A stretch of DNA of 6,626 bases from contig CAMNFJ010000143.1 in the NCBI GenBank assembly GCA_946536955.1, positions 1-6,626 of the forward strand, written 5' to 3'. Positions 1 through 5,341 of this stretch are shown here, piece after piece. Positions within the stretch are counted from its first letter, which is position 1. Each line of letters begins with the position of its first letter. The stretch is from CAG-791 sp002394525. GTDB lineage: Bacteria > Bacillota > Clostridia > Lachnospirales > Lachnospiraceae. Under the pieces are notes generated by a model, which was given only the letters and a program-made list of their open reading frames with translations, was not told the DNA's origin and did not search any database. The translations under genes and the position numbers were made by a program.

Positions 1-176
1 TGTCAAGCGTAATTGTCAAAGAGAATGAGACATTGGACAGCGCACTGCGCCGCTTCAAGAGAAGCTGTGCAAAGGCGGGCATCCAGCAGGAGATTCGTAA
101 GAGAGAACATTACGAGAAGCCCAGCGTAAAGCGCAAGAAAAAGTCCGAAGCTGCCAGAAAGCGTAAGTACAACTGA
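1..176 (+). CDS. rpsU: 30S ribosomal protein S21 (5' end cut by one base)
   Basis: S21 is a small basic protein of the 30S ribosomal subunit platform, where it helps mRNA pairing with the 16S 3' end. The window opens with TG, the last two bases of the start codon, so only the A is missing. From base 3 the frame reads SSVIVKENETLDSALRRFK and continues without interruption to TGA at 174-176. The full protein would be 58 residues, the normal size for Firmicutes. The core KAGIQQEIRKREHYEKPS and the lysine/arginine-rich tail KRKKKSEAARKRKYN are typical of clostridial S21. Nothing upstream is visible, so its promoter and any partner gene are unknown. A terminator-like hairpin follows at 311-340. 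The identification is very secure. Confidence 0.97.
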   Translation, partial: SSVIVKENETLDSALRRFKRSCAKAGIQQEIRKREHYEKPSVKRKKKSEAARKRKYN

Positions 177-177
177 T

Positions 178-200
178 CTCTTTTCAACCTGTATAAAGAG
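178..200 (+). other. Small hairpin just after rpsU
   Basis: CTCTTT (178-183) pairs with AAAGAG (195-200) around an 11-base loop, starting 2 bases after the rpsU stop codon. No U-run follows it, so it is not a standard terminator. It may protect the 3' end of the rpsU message or form by chance. Confidence 0.35.
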
Positions 201-227
201 GTCCGGGTACGGAAAGGTTCTGGAAAT

Positions 228-250
228 GTCCGGCAGAGGATTTGCCGGGC
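228..250 (+). other. GC-rich hairpin in the rpsU-scpB gap
   Basis: GTCCGGCA (228-235) pairs with TGCCGGGC (243-250) around a 7-base loop, with one G-U wobble. No U-run follows. Together with the hairpins at 178-200 and 311-340 it makes the rpsU 3' region highly structured. A role in mRNA 3'-end processing or stability is inference only. Confidence 0.4.
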
Positions 251-295
251 CTGTCCTTTATGAAGAAGATCCGAAAAGATCCATAGAGGACCAAG

Positions 296-301
296 TATAA
301 T
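296..301 (+). promoter_or_regulatory. Possible -10 box (TATAAT)
   Basis: A perfect TATAAT lies at 296-301. No good -35 hexamer lies 16-18 bp upstream; the best-spaced sequence is GAAAAG at 273-278. If it works, transcription would begin near base 308, directly before the hairpin at 311-340, which would then sit at the 5' end of an scpB leader. It may equally be a chance match. Confidence 0.25.
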
Positions 302-310
302 GGAAGATTC

Positions 311-340
311 GAAACCCCCGGTATTTTTGCCGGGGGTTTC
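311..340 (+). terminator. Terminator-like hairpin after rpsU
   Basis: GAAACCCCCGG (311-321) and CCGGGGGTTTC (330-340) form a perfect 11-bp stem around an 8-base loop. The TTTC end of the stem and the following ATTCTGT supply a weak U-rich tail, and the matching GAAA at the 5' side is the usual A-tract/U-tract design of an intrinsic terminator. It most likely ends the rpsU transcript and separates it from scpB, 135 bases after the rpsU stop. Confidence 0.75.
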
Positions 341-471
341 ATTCTGTCCGGGGCACAGACATCCCGGGGCCCTCCGGGGAATATTTGCCGCGGGATGGTT
401 CAGGCGCCTGTGACCGCGCTGCCACCGCTCTTACAGGCGGCATGGCCGGATGCGGGACAGATTTTAAGAAC
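341..471 (+). other. GC-rich leader before scpB, no gene seen
   Basis: No convincing coding sequence lies between the terminator and the scpB ribosome binding site. The stretch contains CGCCTGT (405-411) and ACAGGCG (433-439), which could pair as a 7-bp stem with a 21-base loop, and a short CCGGGG/CCTCCGGGG region near 364-379. I could not identify a promoter with both hexamers here. Confidence 0.4.
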
Positions 472-480
472 AGGAGAGGA
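472..480 (+). promoter_or_regulatory. scpB ribosome binding site that favours a TTG start
   Basis: AGGAGAGGA at 472-480 is the only Shine-Dalgarno sequence before scpB. It lies 5 to 9 bases from TTG at 486 but 11 or more from the in-frame ATG at 492. The spacing favours TTG, although the ATG cannot be excluded. Confidence 0.65.
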
Positions 481-485
481 AGACA

Positions 486-1142
486 TTGGATATGACAGAC
501 AGGGAACTGATTCAGCCCGAAGAGACTGAGCCCTTAGAGACTGCCGGAGAGGAGATTTCCGCCGCTCCTGCGGCGGACGACGATACGCTCCTGGCCGCCA
601 TGGAGGCAATCCTGTTCGCGATGGGGGACTCGGTCTCCATAGACCTTCTGGCCCGGGCCCTGCAGGTGTCTGAGGAAAAGGCTCAGGAACTCGCCGGCCG
701 CCTGGCGGAAAAATATGAGACCGCGGGATCCGGCCTGGCCCTCAACCGCTACGAGGACACTCTGCAGATCTCCACCAGGCCCGAGCTGATCGATTACCTG
801 ATCCGGATCGCCAGTGAGCCCAAAAAGCCCAAGCTCACACCGACCCTGATGGAGGCCCTCTCCATCATCGCCTTCAAGCAGCCGGTGACCAGGATGGAGG
901 TCGAAAACATCCGCGGGGTCAACAGCGATTTCGCGATCAGCAGGCTGGTGTCCTTTGACCTGGTCCAGGAGGTGGGCAGAAAGGAAGTGCCCGGCCGCCC
1001 GCTTCTGTTCGGGACCACCGAGCAGTTTCTGCGGTCCTTCGGCATCAGCTCGGTCGACGATCTGCCGGAGCCGGACGTCTCCCGGGTCGAGGAATTCCGC
1101 GAGGAGGCCGAAGAGGAAGTAACTTCCGGCCTGGATGTCTGA
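486..1142 (+). CDS. scpB: Segregation and condensation protein B (ScpB)
   Basis: ScpB is the winged-helix (kite) partner of the kleisin ScpA. As a dimer it binds ScpA and, with SMC, forms the condensin that organises and separates chromosomes. The 218-residue product has an acidic N-terminal tail (about 1-33), a first winged-helix region (about 35-110, MEAILFAMGDSVSIDLLARAL), and a second one (about 115-192) with the family signatures EALSIIAFKQPVTRMEVENI, GVNSD and VGRKEVPGRPLLFGTTEQF, followed by LDDLP-like VDDLP. The acidic C-terminal tail is common in the family, and the length is near the usual size. TTG at 486 is preferred because of the ribosome binding site spacing; starting at ATG 492 would remove only two residues. 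In most Firmicutes scpA lies immediately upstream, but here rpsU and a terminator do, so scpB appears separated from its partner. Confidence 0.95.
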   Translation: MDMTDRELIQPEETEPLETAGEEISAAPAADDDTLLAAMEAILFAMGDSVSIDLLARALQVSEEKAQELAGRLAEKYETAGSGLALNRYEDTLQISTRPELIDYLIRIASEPKKPKLTPTLMEALSIIAFKQPVTRMEVENIRGVNSDFAISRLVSFDLVQEVGRKEVPGRPLLFGTTEQFLRSFGISSVDDLPEPDVSRVEEFREEAEEEVTSGLDV

Positions 1143-1146
1143 ACGG

Positions 1147-1174
1147 ACGGGAAGCGGCCGCCTGATTCTTCCGT
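1147..1174 (+). other. Weak hairpin after scpB
   Basis: ACGG-g-AAG (1147-1154) can pair with CTTCCGT (1168-1174) with one bulged G, enclosing a loop that contains CGGCCG. It begins 5 bases after the scpB stop and is followed by AAATCTGAC, not a U-run. It is the only candidate end structure for scpB, and a poor one. Confidence 0.25.
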
Positions 1175-1188
1175 AAATCTGACAAAAA

Positions 1189-1203
1189 GCCATAATTTAT
1201 GGC
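1189..1203. promoter_or_regulatory. Perfect 15-bp dyad, possible operator
   Basis: GCCATAATTTATGGC is two 7-bp half-sites (GCCATAA / TTATGGC) around one base, flanked by A-runs on both sides (five before, seven after). No U-run follows on the + strand, so it is not a + strand terminator. Its centre lies about 75 bp before the predicted start of the pump-operon transcript, a common distance for an activator site. A wider pair, CTGACA (1179-1184) and TGTCAG (1230-1235), brackets it. I do not recognise the regulator. On the - strand it would resemble a weak terminator, but no - strand gene needs one. Confidence 0.45.
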
Positions 1204-1255
1204 AAAAAAATCACAATATTTAATGTATATGTCAGTTTCTGTTTTTGGCAGGCTG

Positions 1256-1264
1256 TGGTATACT
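1256..1264 (+). promoter_or_regulatory. Extended -10 promoter for the decarboxylase operon
   Basis: TGG-TATACT is an extended -10 element (TGn plus a 5/6 match to TATAAT) in the AT-rich gap before the carboxyltransferase gene. The -35 position (about 1235-1241, GTTTCTG) is a poor match, as is usual for extended -10 promoters and for activator-dependent ones. The predicted start is near 1271, giving a leader of about 57 bases before the ATG. Confidence 0.5.
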
Positions 1265-1270
1265 TTGAAC

Positions 1271-1288
1271 TGCATGCGAAAAAATGCA
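1271..1288 (+). other. Hairpin at the predicted 5' end of the operon mRNA
   Basis: TGCAT (1271-1275) pairs with ATGCA (1284-1288) around an 8-base purine-rich loop. It would begin at the first base of the predicted transcript, where stem-loops often shield mRNA from 5'-end decay. The stem is short, and the position depends on the predicted start. Confidence 0.3.
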
Positions 1289-1311
1289 CTATGTAAATAA
1301 TTTTTTTATGA

Positions 1312-1325
1312 TTTGGAGGTCCAAA
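1312..1325 (+). promoter_or_regulatory. Ribosome binding site inside a dyad, carboxyltransferase gene
   Basis: GGAGGT at 1315-1320 is a strong Shine-Dalgarno sequence 7 bases before ATG 1328, and it decides that start over a TTG in the same frame at 1313, which would overlap the site itself. The site lies in a perfect inverted repeat, TTTGGAGGTCCAAA. In RNA this can form a 5-bp stem (TTTGG/CCAAA) with AGGT as the loop, partly occluding the site. Confidence 0.7.
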
Positions 1326-1327
1326 AC

Positions 1328-2746
1328 ATGAGCAGTACTTCAAAAGCGAGGCAGCGGATTCTATCTCTGCTCGACGCAAACAGCTTTGTTGAGATCGGCG
1401 CTTTGGTCAAGGCCAGGGCCACGGACTTCAACATGGCGGCAGCCCGGGAATCCTCTGACGGTGTGATTACGGGGTATGGACTGATCGACGGCAGACTGGT
1501 CTATGTCTACAGCCAGGATTCCGCTGTTCTGGGCGGCAGCATCGGTGAGATGCACGCCAGAAAGATCGTCAACCTCTACCGTCTTGCCATGCGCACCGGC
1601 GCACCGGTCATCGGCATGATCGATTCCGCGGGTCTTCGTCTGCAGGAGGGCGTGGATGCTCTCGAAGCATTCGGAGATATCTATGCGCAGCAGGCAAAGG
1701 CATCCGGTGTCATTCCCCAGATTTCCGCAGTGTTCGGTAACTGCGGTGGCGGACTCGCTCTGTTCCCCGGCATGACGGACTTCACTCTTATGGAAAAAGA
1801 TGCGCGTCTCTTCGTCAGTTCTCCCAACGCGATCGCCGGAAATTACGAGGAAGCCAATAATACCGCAGCCGCGGATAAGAAGGCAGCCTCCGGAAATGTC
1901 GATTTTGTCGGCACGGAAGAGGAGATCTTCGCGCAGATCCGCTTCCTGGCAGGCCTCCTGCCCTCCAACAATGAGGATGAGGCATCCGGAGAGTGCTGGG
2001 ATGATCTGAACCGCGAATGCGCCAGTGCCGGCGGATTCATCGAAGATCCCTGCGCGGCCATGACCGAGATCGCCGACCTGGGCATGTTCTTTGAGACAAG
2101 AAAGTGCTATGCCAGAGAGATGTTCACCTGCCTGACCCGTCTGGGCGGCACGACCGTTGGTGTCATCGCCAACCGCGGCGTCTCCTACGATGAGAACGGC
2201 GAAAAGGCCGAGGAGTTCGGAAAGGCTCTCACGAGCGCCGGCTGCGCCAAGGCCGCTTCCTTTGTCCGCTTCTGTGACGCCTTTGATATCCCTGTGATCA
2301 CCCTCACCAACGCGTCCGGCTTTGCCGCCTCCGAGGCTGAGGAAAACACGATCGCCAGTGCAGCCGCAGGCCTTGCCGCCGCTTTTGCCGGAGCGACCGT
2401 CCCCAAGATCAATGTCATCACCGGCCGCGCTGGCGGCAGTGCTGCCATGGTCATGAACAGCAAGTCCCTCGGCGCGGATCTCACGATCGCCTATGAGAAT
2501 GCCTCCGTCGGTATTCTGGAGGGTAAATACGCGGCACCCGTCCTCTGCGACGGCACGGCTGAAGAGGTGAAGGAGACCGCCAAAGCCTATGACGCGCTCC
2601 AGAACAGCATCGAAGCAGCTGCGGCCCGCGGTTATGTGGACCAGATCCTTGTTCCCTCCGAGATCCGTAAATATCTGATCGGCGCGGTTGAAATGCTTTA
2701 CTCCAAGAGAGAGCAGCTTCCCTCCAGGAAACATGCCTCTATTTGA
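1328..2746 (+). CDS. Acyl-CoA carboxyltransferase, MmdA-like (12S-type) subunit
   Basis: This is a two-domain crotonase-fold carboxyltransferase of the family that holds MmdA, propionyl-CoA carboxylase beta and the transcarboxylase 12S subunit. Such enzymes move CO2 between an acyl-CoA and carrier-bound biotin in the cytoplasm. The 472-residue product shows FVEIGALV (20-27), GVITGYGLIDGRLVYVYSQD (45-64), GGSIGEMHARKI (69-80), the N-domain glycine loop GNCGGGLALFPG (137-148), GLLPSNN (209-215), ASFVRFCDAFDIPV (310-323), ATVPKINVITGRAGGSA (356-372) and a KRE...PSRKHASI tail. It lacks about 35 N-terminal residues of classic MmdA (about 510 residues). In the C-domain, the usual VPGFLPG reads ASGFAAS and the usual AYGGSY reads AGGSAA. 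Membership of the family is firm; the substrate, perhaps methylmalonyl-CoA, is inferred from the mmdADCB-like neighbours. I give no symbol for that reason. It is the first gene of the pump cluster. Confidence 0.9.
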   Translation: MSSTSKARQRILSLLDANSFVEIGALVKARATDFNMAAARESSDGVITGYGLIDGRLVYVYSQDSAVLGGSIGEMHARKIVNLYRLAMRTGAPVIGMIDSAGLRLQEGVDALEAFGDIYAQQAKASGVIPQISAVFGNCGGGLALFPGMTDFTLMEKDARLFVSSPNAIAGNYEEANNTAAADKKAASGNVDFVGTEEEIFAQIRFLAGLLPSNNEDEASGECWDDLNRECASAGGFIEDPCAAMTEIADLGMFFETRKCYAREMFTCLTRLGGTTVGVIANRGVSYDENGEKAEEFGKALTSAGCAKAASFVRFCDAFDIPVITLTNASGFAASEAEENTIASAAAGLAAAFAGATVPKINVITGRAGGSAAMVMNSKSLGADLTIAYENASVGILEGKYAAPVLCDGTAEEVKETAKAYDALQNSIEAAAARGYVDQILVPSEIRKYLIGAVEMLYSKREQLPSRKHASI

Positions 2747-2773
2747 GAAGCGCAACTATTCAGCTTCGCACTG

Positions 2774-2799
2774 GCAGCTGACACCAAAATACCAGCTGC
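2774..2799 (+). other. Hairpin between carboxyltransferase and OadG genes
   Basis: GCAGCTG (2774-2780) pairs perfectly with CAGCTGC (2793-2799) around a 12-base loop in the 74-bp gap. No U-run follows, and the AAAGGTGAT ribosome binding site of the next gene begins at 2804. It may be an RNA processing or stability element. Confidence 0.4.
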
Positions 2800-2820
2800 G
2801 ATGAAAGGTGATAAGGAATC

Positions 2821-3615
2821 ATGAGAAAAAAACTGACAGGCATCCTCCTGTCTCTGCTCTGCCTTCTGGCTCTGACCGCCTGCGGCGGCACTGCGCAGCC
2901 TGAAGAGGAACCGATCCCTCAGGAGCTCGTTACCGCGCTCTACAGCTACGCGGAAAATGACGCTCAGCAGATGGATATGATCGTCAGGGGCGGAATGCTG
3001 GAGGAACAGAATTTTGAAAAGGTGGTCTACGACGGCATGCAGAGCTGGTCGACGGCCATCGAAGAGATCGGCGAGGTGGATTTTACCGCTGACGCCGACA
3101 ACAACGGAACGGCCGACTGCTTTACCGAGAAATCCGTCACTAAGGATGAGGCCGGAAATTATATCGTGACGGTCGGGATCCAGGGATCTCTCAAGTCCGC
3201 TGACCTGGTGGTGACCTATCAGGCGGACGAGACCGGAAACCTTGCCGGCTATGAGTCGATCGTGGCAAATGTAAACTATACAAAGGCCGAACTTATGCAG
3301 CAGGCCGGACTCAATACCCTTCTGGGCATGGGAACAACATTCGCGGTCCTGATCCTTCTGAGCCTGATCATAGCTCTGTTCGGACGTATCCTGACTTCCG
3401 CAGGAAAGAAGAAGACCGAGGGGGCTGACAAGGACGAGAAGGCTGCGGCACCCGCGGGCGCTGCTCCTGCAGTGACCGCCGAAGTCCAGGGCGGACAGGA
3501 TGAGCTCATTGCGGTCATCGCTGCGGCGATCGCCGCTTACCGCTCCGAGGCCGAGCCCCAGGCTGATCCCAACGGCTTTGTCGTGCGCAGGATCAGACGC
3601 GTCAAAAGAAAGTGA
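2821..3615 (+). CDS. OadG-type gamma subunit of a Na+-pumping decarboxylase, lipoprotein form
   Basis: The gamma subunit anchors and assembles Na+-translocating decarboxylases at the membrane. The 264-residue product begins MRKKLTGILL, a type II signal peptide with lipobox LTAC, so Cys21 is the predicted lipid-bearing residue after cleavage. Residues about 22-163 form a polar domain expected outside the cytoplasm. One membrane helix follows at about 166-189. Then comes a charged and Ala/Pro-rich cytoplasmic linker (about 194-225) and the OadG-like C-terminal segment DELIAVIAAAIAAY (227-240) plus GFVVRRIRRVKRK (252-264). Classic OadG/MmdD proteins are only about 80-120 residues, so the outer domain is extra. 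The AAAGGTGAT at 2804-2812 sets the start. Position between the MmdA-like and biotin carrier genes matches mmdD. The membrane-pump role is well supported; the role of the outer domain is unknown. Confidence 0.85.
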   Translation: MRKKLTGILLSLLCLLALTACGGTAQPEEEPIPQELVTALYSYAENDAQQMDMIVRGGMLEEQNFEKVVYDGMQSWSTAIEEIGEVDFTADADNNGTADCFTEKSVTKDEAGNYIVTVGIQGSLKSADLVVTYQADETGNLAGYESIVANVNYTKAELMQQAGLNTLLGMGTTFAVLILLSLIIALFGRILTSAGKKKTEGADKDEKAAAPAGAAPAVTAEVQGGQDELIAVIAAAIAAYRSEAEPQADPNGFVVRRIRRVKRK

Positions 3616-3666
3616 TCCGGAGAAAGTACTTCATTTCTATTCATTCTTACGCACAGGAGGTGCAAA

Positions 3667-4053
3667 ATGAAAAACTATACCATTACCGTGAATGGTGTTG
3701 CCTATAACGTAACTGTTGAGGAGACAGCAGGCGGCGCTCCCGCAGCGGCCATGCCCGCCATGCCCAAGGCTCCCGCCCAGACCGCTCCCATGCCCAAGGC
3801 TCCCGCGGCCGCTCCCGCAGCTGCTGCCACCGGCACAGGCGCCAACAGGATCGAGGCCGGTGCTGCCGGCAAGGTCTTCAAGATCGAGACCAAGGTCGGC
3901 CAGGAAGTCAAAAAGGGAGATACCGTGATCATCCTCGAGGCTATGAAGATGGAGATCCCCATGGTTTCCCCCGTGGACGGAAAAGTTGCCTCCATCGACT
4001 GCGCAGTCGGCGATGCAGTTGAGGCGGGCACCCTTCTGGCGACTGTAGACTGA
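3667..4053 (+). CDS. Biotin carboxyl carrier protein of the decarboxylase (MmdC / 1.3S-like)
   Basis: This small cytoplasmic protein carries the biotin that shuttles CO2 between carboxyltransferase and the membrane beta subunit. The 128-residue product has a short N-terminal strand region (MKNYTITVNGVAYNVTVEET, 1-20), a flexible Ala/Pro/Met linker (about 21-58), and a biotinyl domain (about 59-128). The domain contains the hallmark EAMKMEI (91-97); Lys94 is the biotinylated residue and lies 34 residues from the C-terminus, the normal distance. The length matches MmdC and transcarboxylase 1.3S. AGGAGGTG at 3655-3662 is a near-perfect ribosome binding site 4 bases from the ATG, the strongest in the cluster, in line with a carrier needed in quantity. 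TGA is followed directly by TAA. A biotin-protein ligase must be encoded elsewhere. Confidence 0.95.
   Translation: MKNYTITVNGVAYNVTVEETAGGAPAAAMPAMPKAPAQTAPMPKAPAAAPAAAATGTGANRIEAGAAGKVFKIETKVGQEVKKGDTVIILEAMKMEIPMVSPVDGKVASIDCAVGDAVEAGTLLATVD
3760..3806 (+). repeat. Direct repeat coding the Pro/Ala linker of the biotin carrier
   Basis: The 17-base unit ATGCCCAAGGCTCCCGC occurs at 3760-3776 and again at 3790-3806, a period of 30 bases (10 codons), encoding two MPKAPA copies. A degenerate partial copy (ATGCCCGCC) lies just upstream. Such linkers vary in length by repeat slippage and let the biotinyl domain swing between active sites. Confidence 0.8.
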
Positions 4054-4114
4054 TAACGAATCCATGTTTTTTGCAGGAATCCCTTTTGTTTTCTGTAAAA
4101 ACAGTTCGTTCTCC

Positions 4115-4157
4115 CCGGCGGCTGACCAGGGGCGGCCCTGCCGCTGTCTTTCGCCGG
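4115..4157 (+). other. Nested hairpins between biotin carrier and beta subunit genes
   Basis: The 126-bp gap holds CCGGCG (4115-4120), which can pair with CGCCGG (4152-4157), and inside it GCGG (4132-4135) with CCGC (4141-4144). A weaker CTGT/ACAG stem lies at 4093-4104. No long U-run follows the GC-rich structure before the AGGAGG at 4168, so it is not a standard terminator, but it may slow or cut the message between a highly needed carrier and a membrane protein. Confidence 0.35.
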
Positions 4158-4179
4158 TCATTTCACCAGGAGGCTTTTT

Positions 4180-5325
4180 ATGACATATATTATCAATACG
4201 CTGGATAATCTTATCCATCAGACAGCGTTTTTAAGTCTGACCTGGGGCAACTACCTGATGATCCTGGTCGCGTTTGTCTTCCTGTATCTGGCAATCGCCA
4301 AGGATTTCGAGCCCCTGCTGCTCGTCCCGATCGCCTTCGGCATGCTGCTGGTCAATATCTATCCCGATATCATGGCCAGACCTGCTGACGGTTCGGCCGG
4401 CGGCCTTCTCTACTATTTCTTCCAGCTGGATGAATGGGCAATCCTGCCGTCCCTGATCTTCATGGGTGTCGGTGCCATGACGGACTTTGGTCCCCTGATC
4501 GCCAATCCCATGAGTTTCCTGCTCGGCGCCGCCGCCCAGTTCGGTATTTTCGCCGCCTACTTCGGCGCGATCGCCCTGGGATTCAACGGCAAGGCTGCCG
4601 CCGCCATCTCCATCATCGGCGGCGCGGACGGCCCGACCTCCATTTTCCTCTGCTCCAAGCTGGGACAGACAGAGCTTCTGGGACCGATCGCTGTTGCAGC
4701 CTACTCCTACATGTCCCTGGTCCCGATCATCCAGCCCCCCATCATGCGCGCCATGACCACTGACAAGGAGCGCAGGATCAAGATGGAACAGCTCCGTCCC
4801 GTCTCCAGGCTGGAGAGGATCCTCTTCCCAATCGTCGTCACGGTCGTCGTCTGCATGATCCTGCCCACGACAGCTCCCCTGGTCGGTATGCTGATGCTGG
4901 GCAACCTCTTCCGTGAGTGCGGCGTGGTCCGCCAGCTGACGGAGACCGCCTCCAACGCCCTGATGTACATCGTCGTCATCCTGCTCGGCACCTCTGTCGG
5001 CGCGACGACCAGCGCGGAGGCCTTCCTCAATGTCACCACGCTCAAGATCGTTGCGCTGGGCCTGATCGCCTTCTCCTTCGGAACCGCTGCCGGCTGCCTC
5101 TTCGGCAAGCTGATGTGCATCATCACCGGCGGCAAGGTCAACCCTCTGATCGGTTCCGCAGGCGTCTCCGCCGTACCTATGGCAGCCCGTGTCTCCCAGA
5201 AGGTCGGCGCAGAGTATGATCCCACCAACTTCCTGCTCATGCACGCCATGGGTCCCAACGTAGCCGGCGTTATCGGTACGGCCGTCGTTGCGGGCGTCTT
5301 TATGGCAGTTTTCGGGATCGTCTGA
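4180..5325 (+). CDS. oadB: Na+-translocating decarboxylase beta subunit (OadB/MmdB/GcdB family)
   Basis: The beta subunit is the multi-pass membrane protein that decarboxylates carboxybiotin and moves Na+ out of the cell. The 381-residue product is of typical length and keeps the family signatures: GFNGKAAAAISIIGGADGPTS (134-154), AAYSYMSLVPIIQPPIM (173-189), NPLIGSAGVSAVPMAARV (321-338) and LLMHAMGPNVAGVIG (352-366). By alignment from memory with Klebsiella OadB, the residues linked to Na+ and carboxybiotin handling are all present: Asp150 (D203), Tyr177 (Y229), Asn321 (N373), Gly325 (G377), Ser330 (S382) and Arg337 (R389). A functional pump is therefore expected. AGGAGG at 4168-4173, 6 bases from the ATG, supports the start. 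The family does not tell substrate, since OadB, MmdB and GcdB share this subunit; the symbol is the generic one. Na+ as the ion is inferred from the family. Confidence 0.97.
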   Translation: MTYIINTLDNLIHQTAFLSLTWGNYLMILVAFVFLYLAIAKDFEPLLLVPIAFGMLLVNIYPDIMARPADGSAGGLLYYFFQLDEWAILPSLIFMGVGAMTDFGPLIANPMSFLLGAAAQFGIFAAYFGAIALGFNGKAAAAISIIGGADGPTSIFLCSKLGQTELLGPIAVAAYSYMSLVPIIQPPIMRAMTTDKERRIKMEQLRPVSRLERILFPIVVTVVVCMILPTTAPLVGMLMLGNLFRECGVVRQLTETASNALMYIVVILLGTSVGATTSAEAFLNVTTLKIVALGLIAFSFGTAAGCLFGKLMCIITGGKVNPLIGSAGVSAVPMAARVSQKVGAEYDPTNFLLMHAMGPNVAGVIGTAVVAGVFMAVFGIV

Positions 5326-5341
5326 CCAACAGAGCAGCTGT

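Noticed and set aside
226..300. 24-codon frame (MSGRGFAGPV...) with AAAGG 8 bases upstream
   Set aside because: It ends ten bases before the terminator hairpin and could be a leader peptide, but it overlaps a stable hairpin, has no recognisable codon run for attenuation, and nothing else supports translation.
534..1193. Long open frame on the - strand across scpB
   Set aside because: It is antisense to a well-supported gene, its translation is low-complexity and shows no family motif, and GC-rich codon bias on the + strand routinely creates such frames.
1189..1203. The 15-bp dyad as terminator of scpB
   Set aside because: It is followed by A7, not a U-run, on the + strand, and the perfect repeat leaves a one-base centre, so it suits a DNA-binding site better than an intrinsic terminator.
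1245..1264. TTGGCA (1245-1250) as the -35 box for TATACT (1259-1264)
   Set aside because: The spacer is only 8 bp, far too short for a sigma-70-type promoter; the extended -10 reading explains the site better.
1274..1300. 8-codon frame in the leader of the pump operon
   Set aside because: No ribosome binding site precedes it, and it lies inside the predicted 5' hairpin.
1313..1327. TTG at 1313 as the carboxyltransferase start
   Set aside because: It would overlap the Shine-Dalgarno sequence itself; ATG at 1328 has ideal spacing from GGAGGT.
1361..2755. 464-codon open frame on the - strand opposite the carboxyltransferase gene
   Set aside because: It mirrors nearly the whole + strand gene, has Gly/Asp/His-rich composition typical of antisense translation, and lacks a ribosome binding site or recognisable domain.
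4231..5244. 337-codon open frame on the - strand opposite the beta subunit gene
   Set aside because: The product is a run of Asp, Gly, Gln and His without structure, as expected from reading a hydrophobic membrane gene backwards; the + strand frame has all family signatures.
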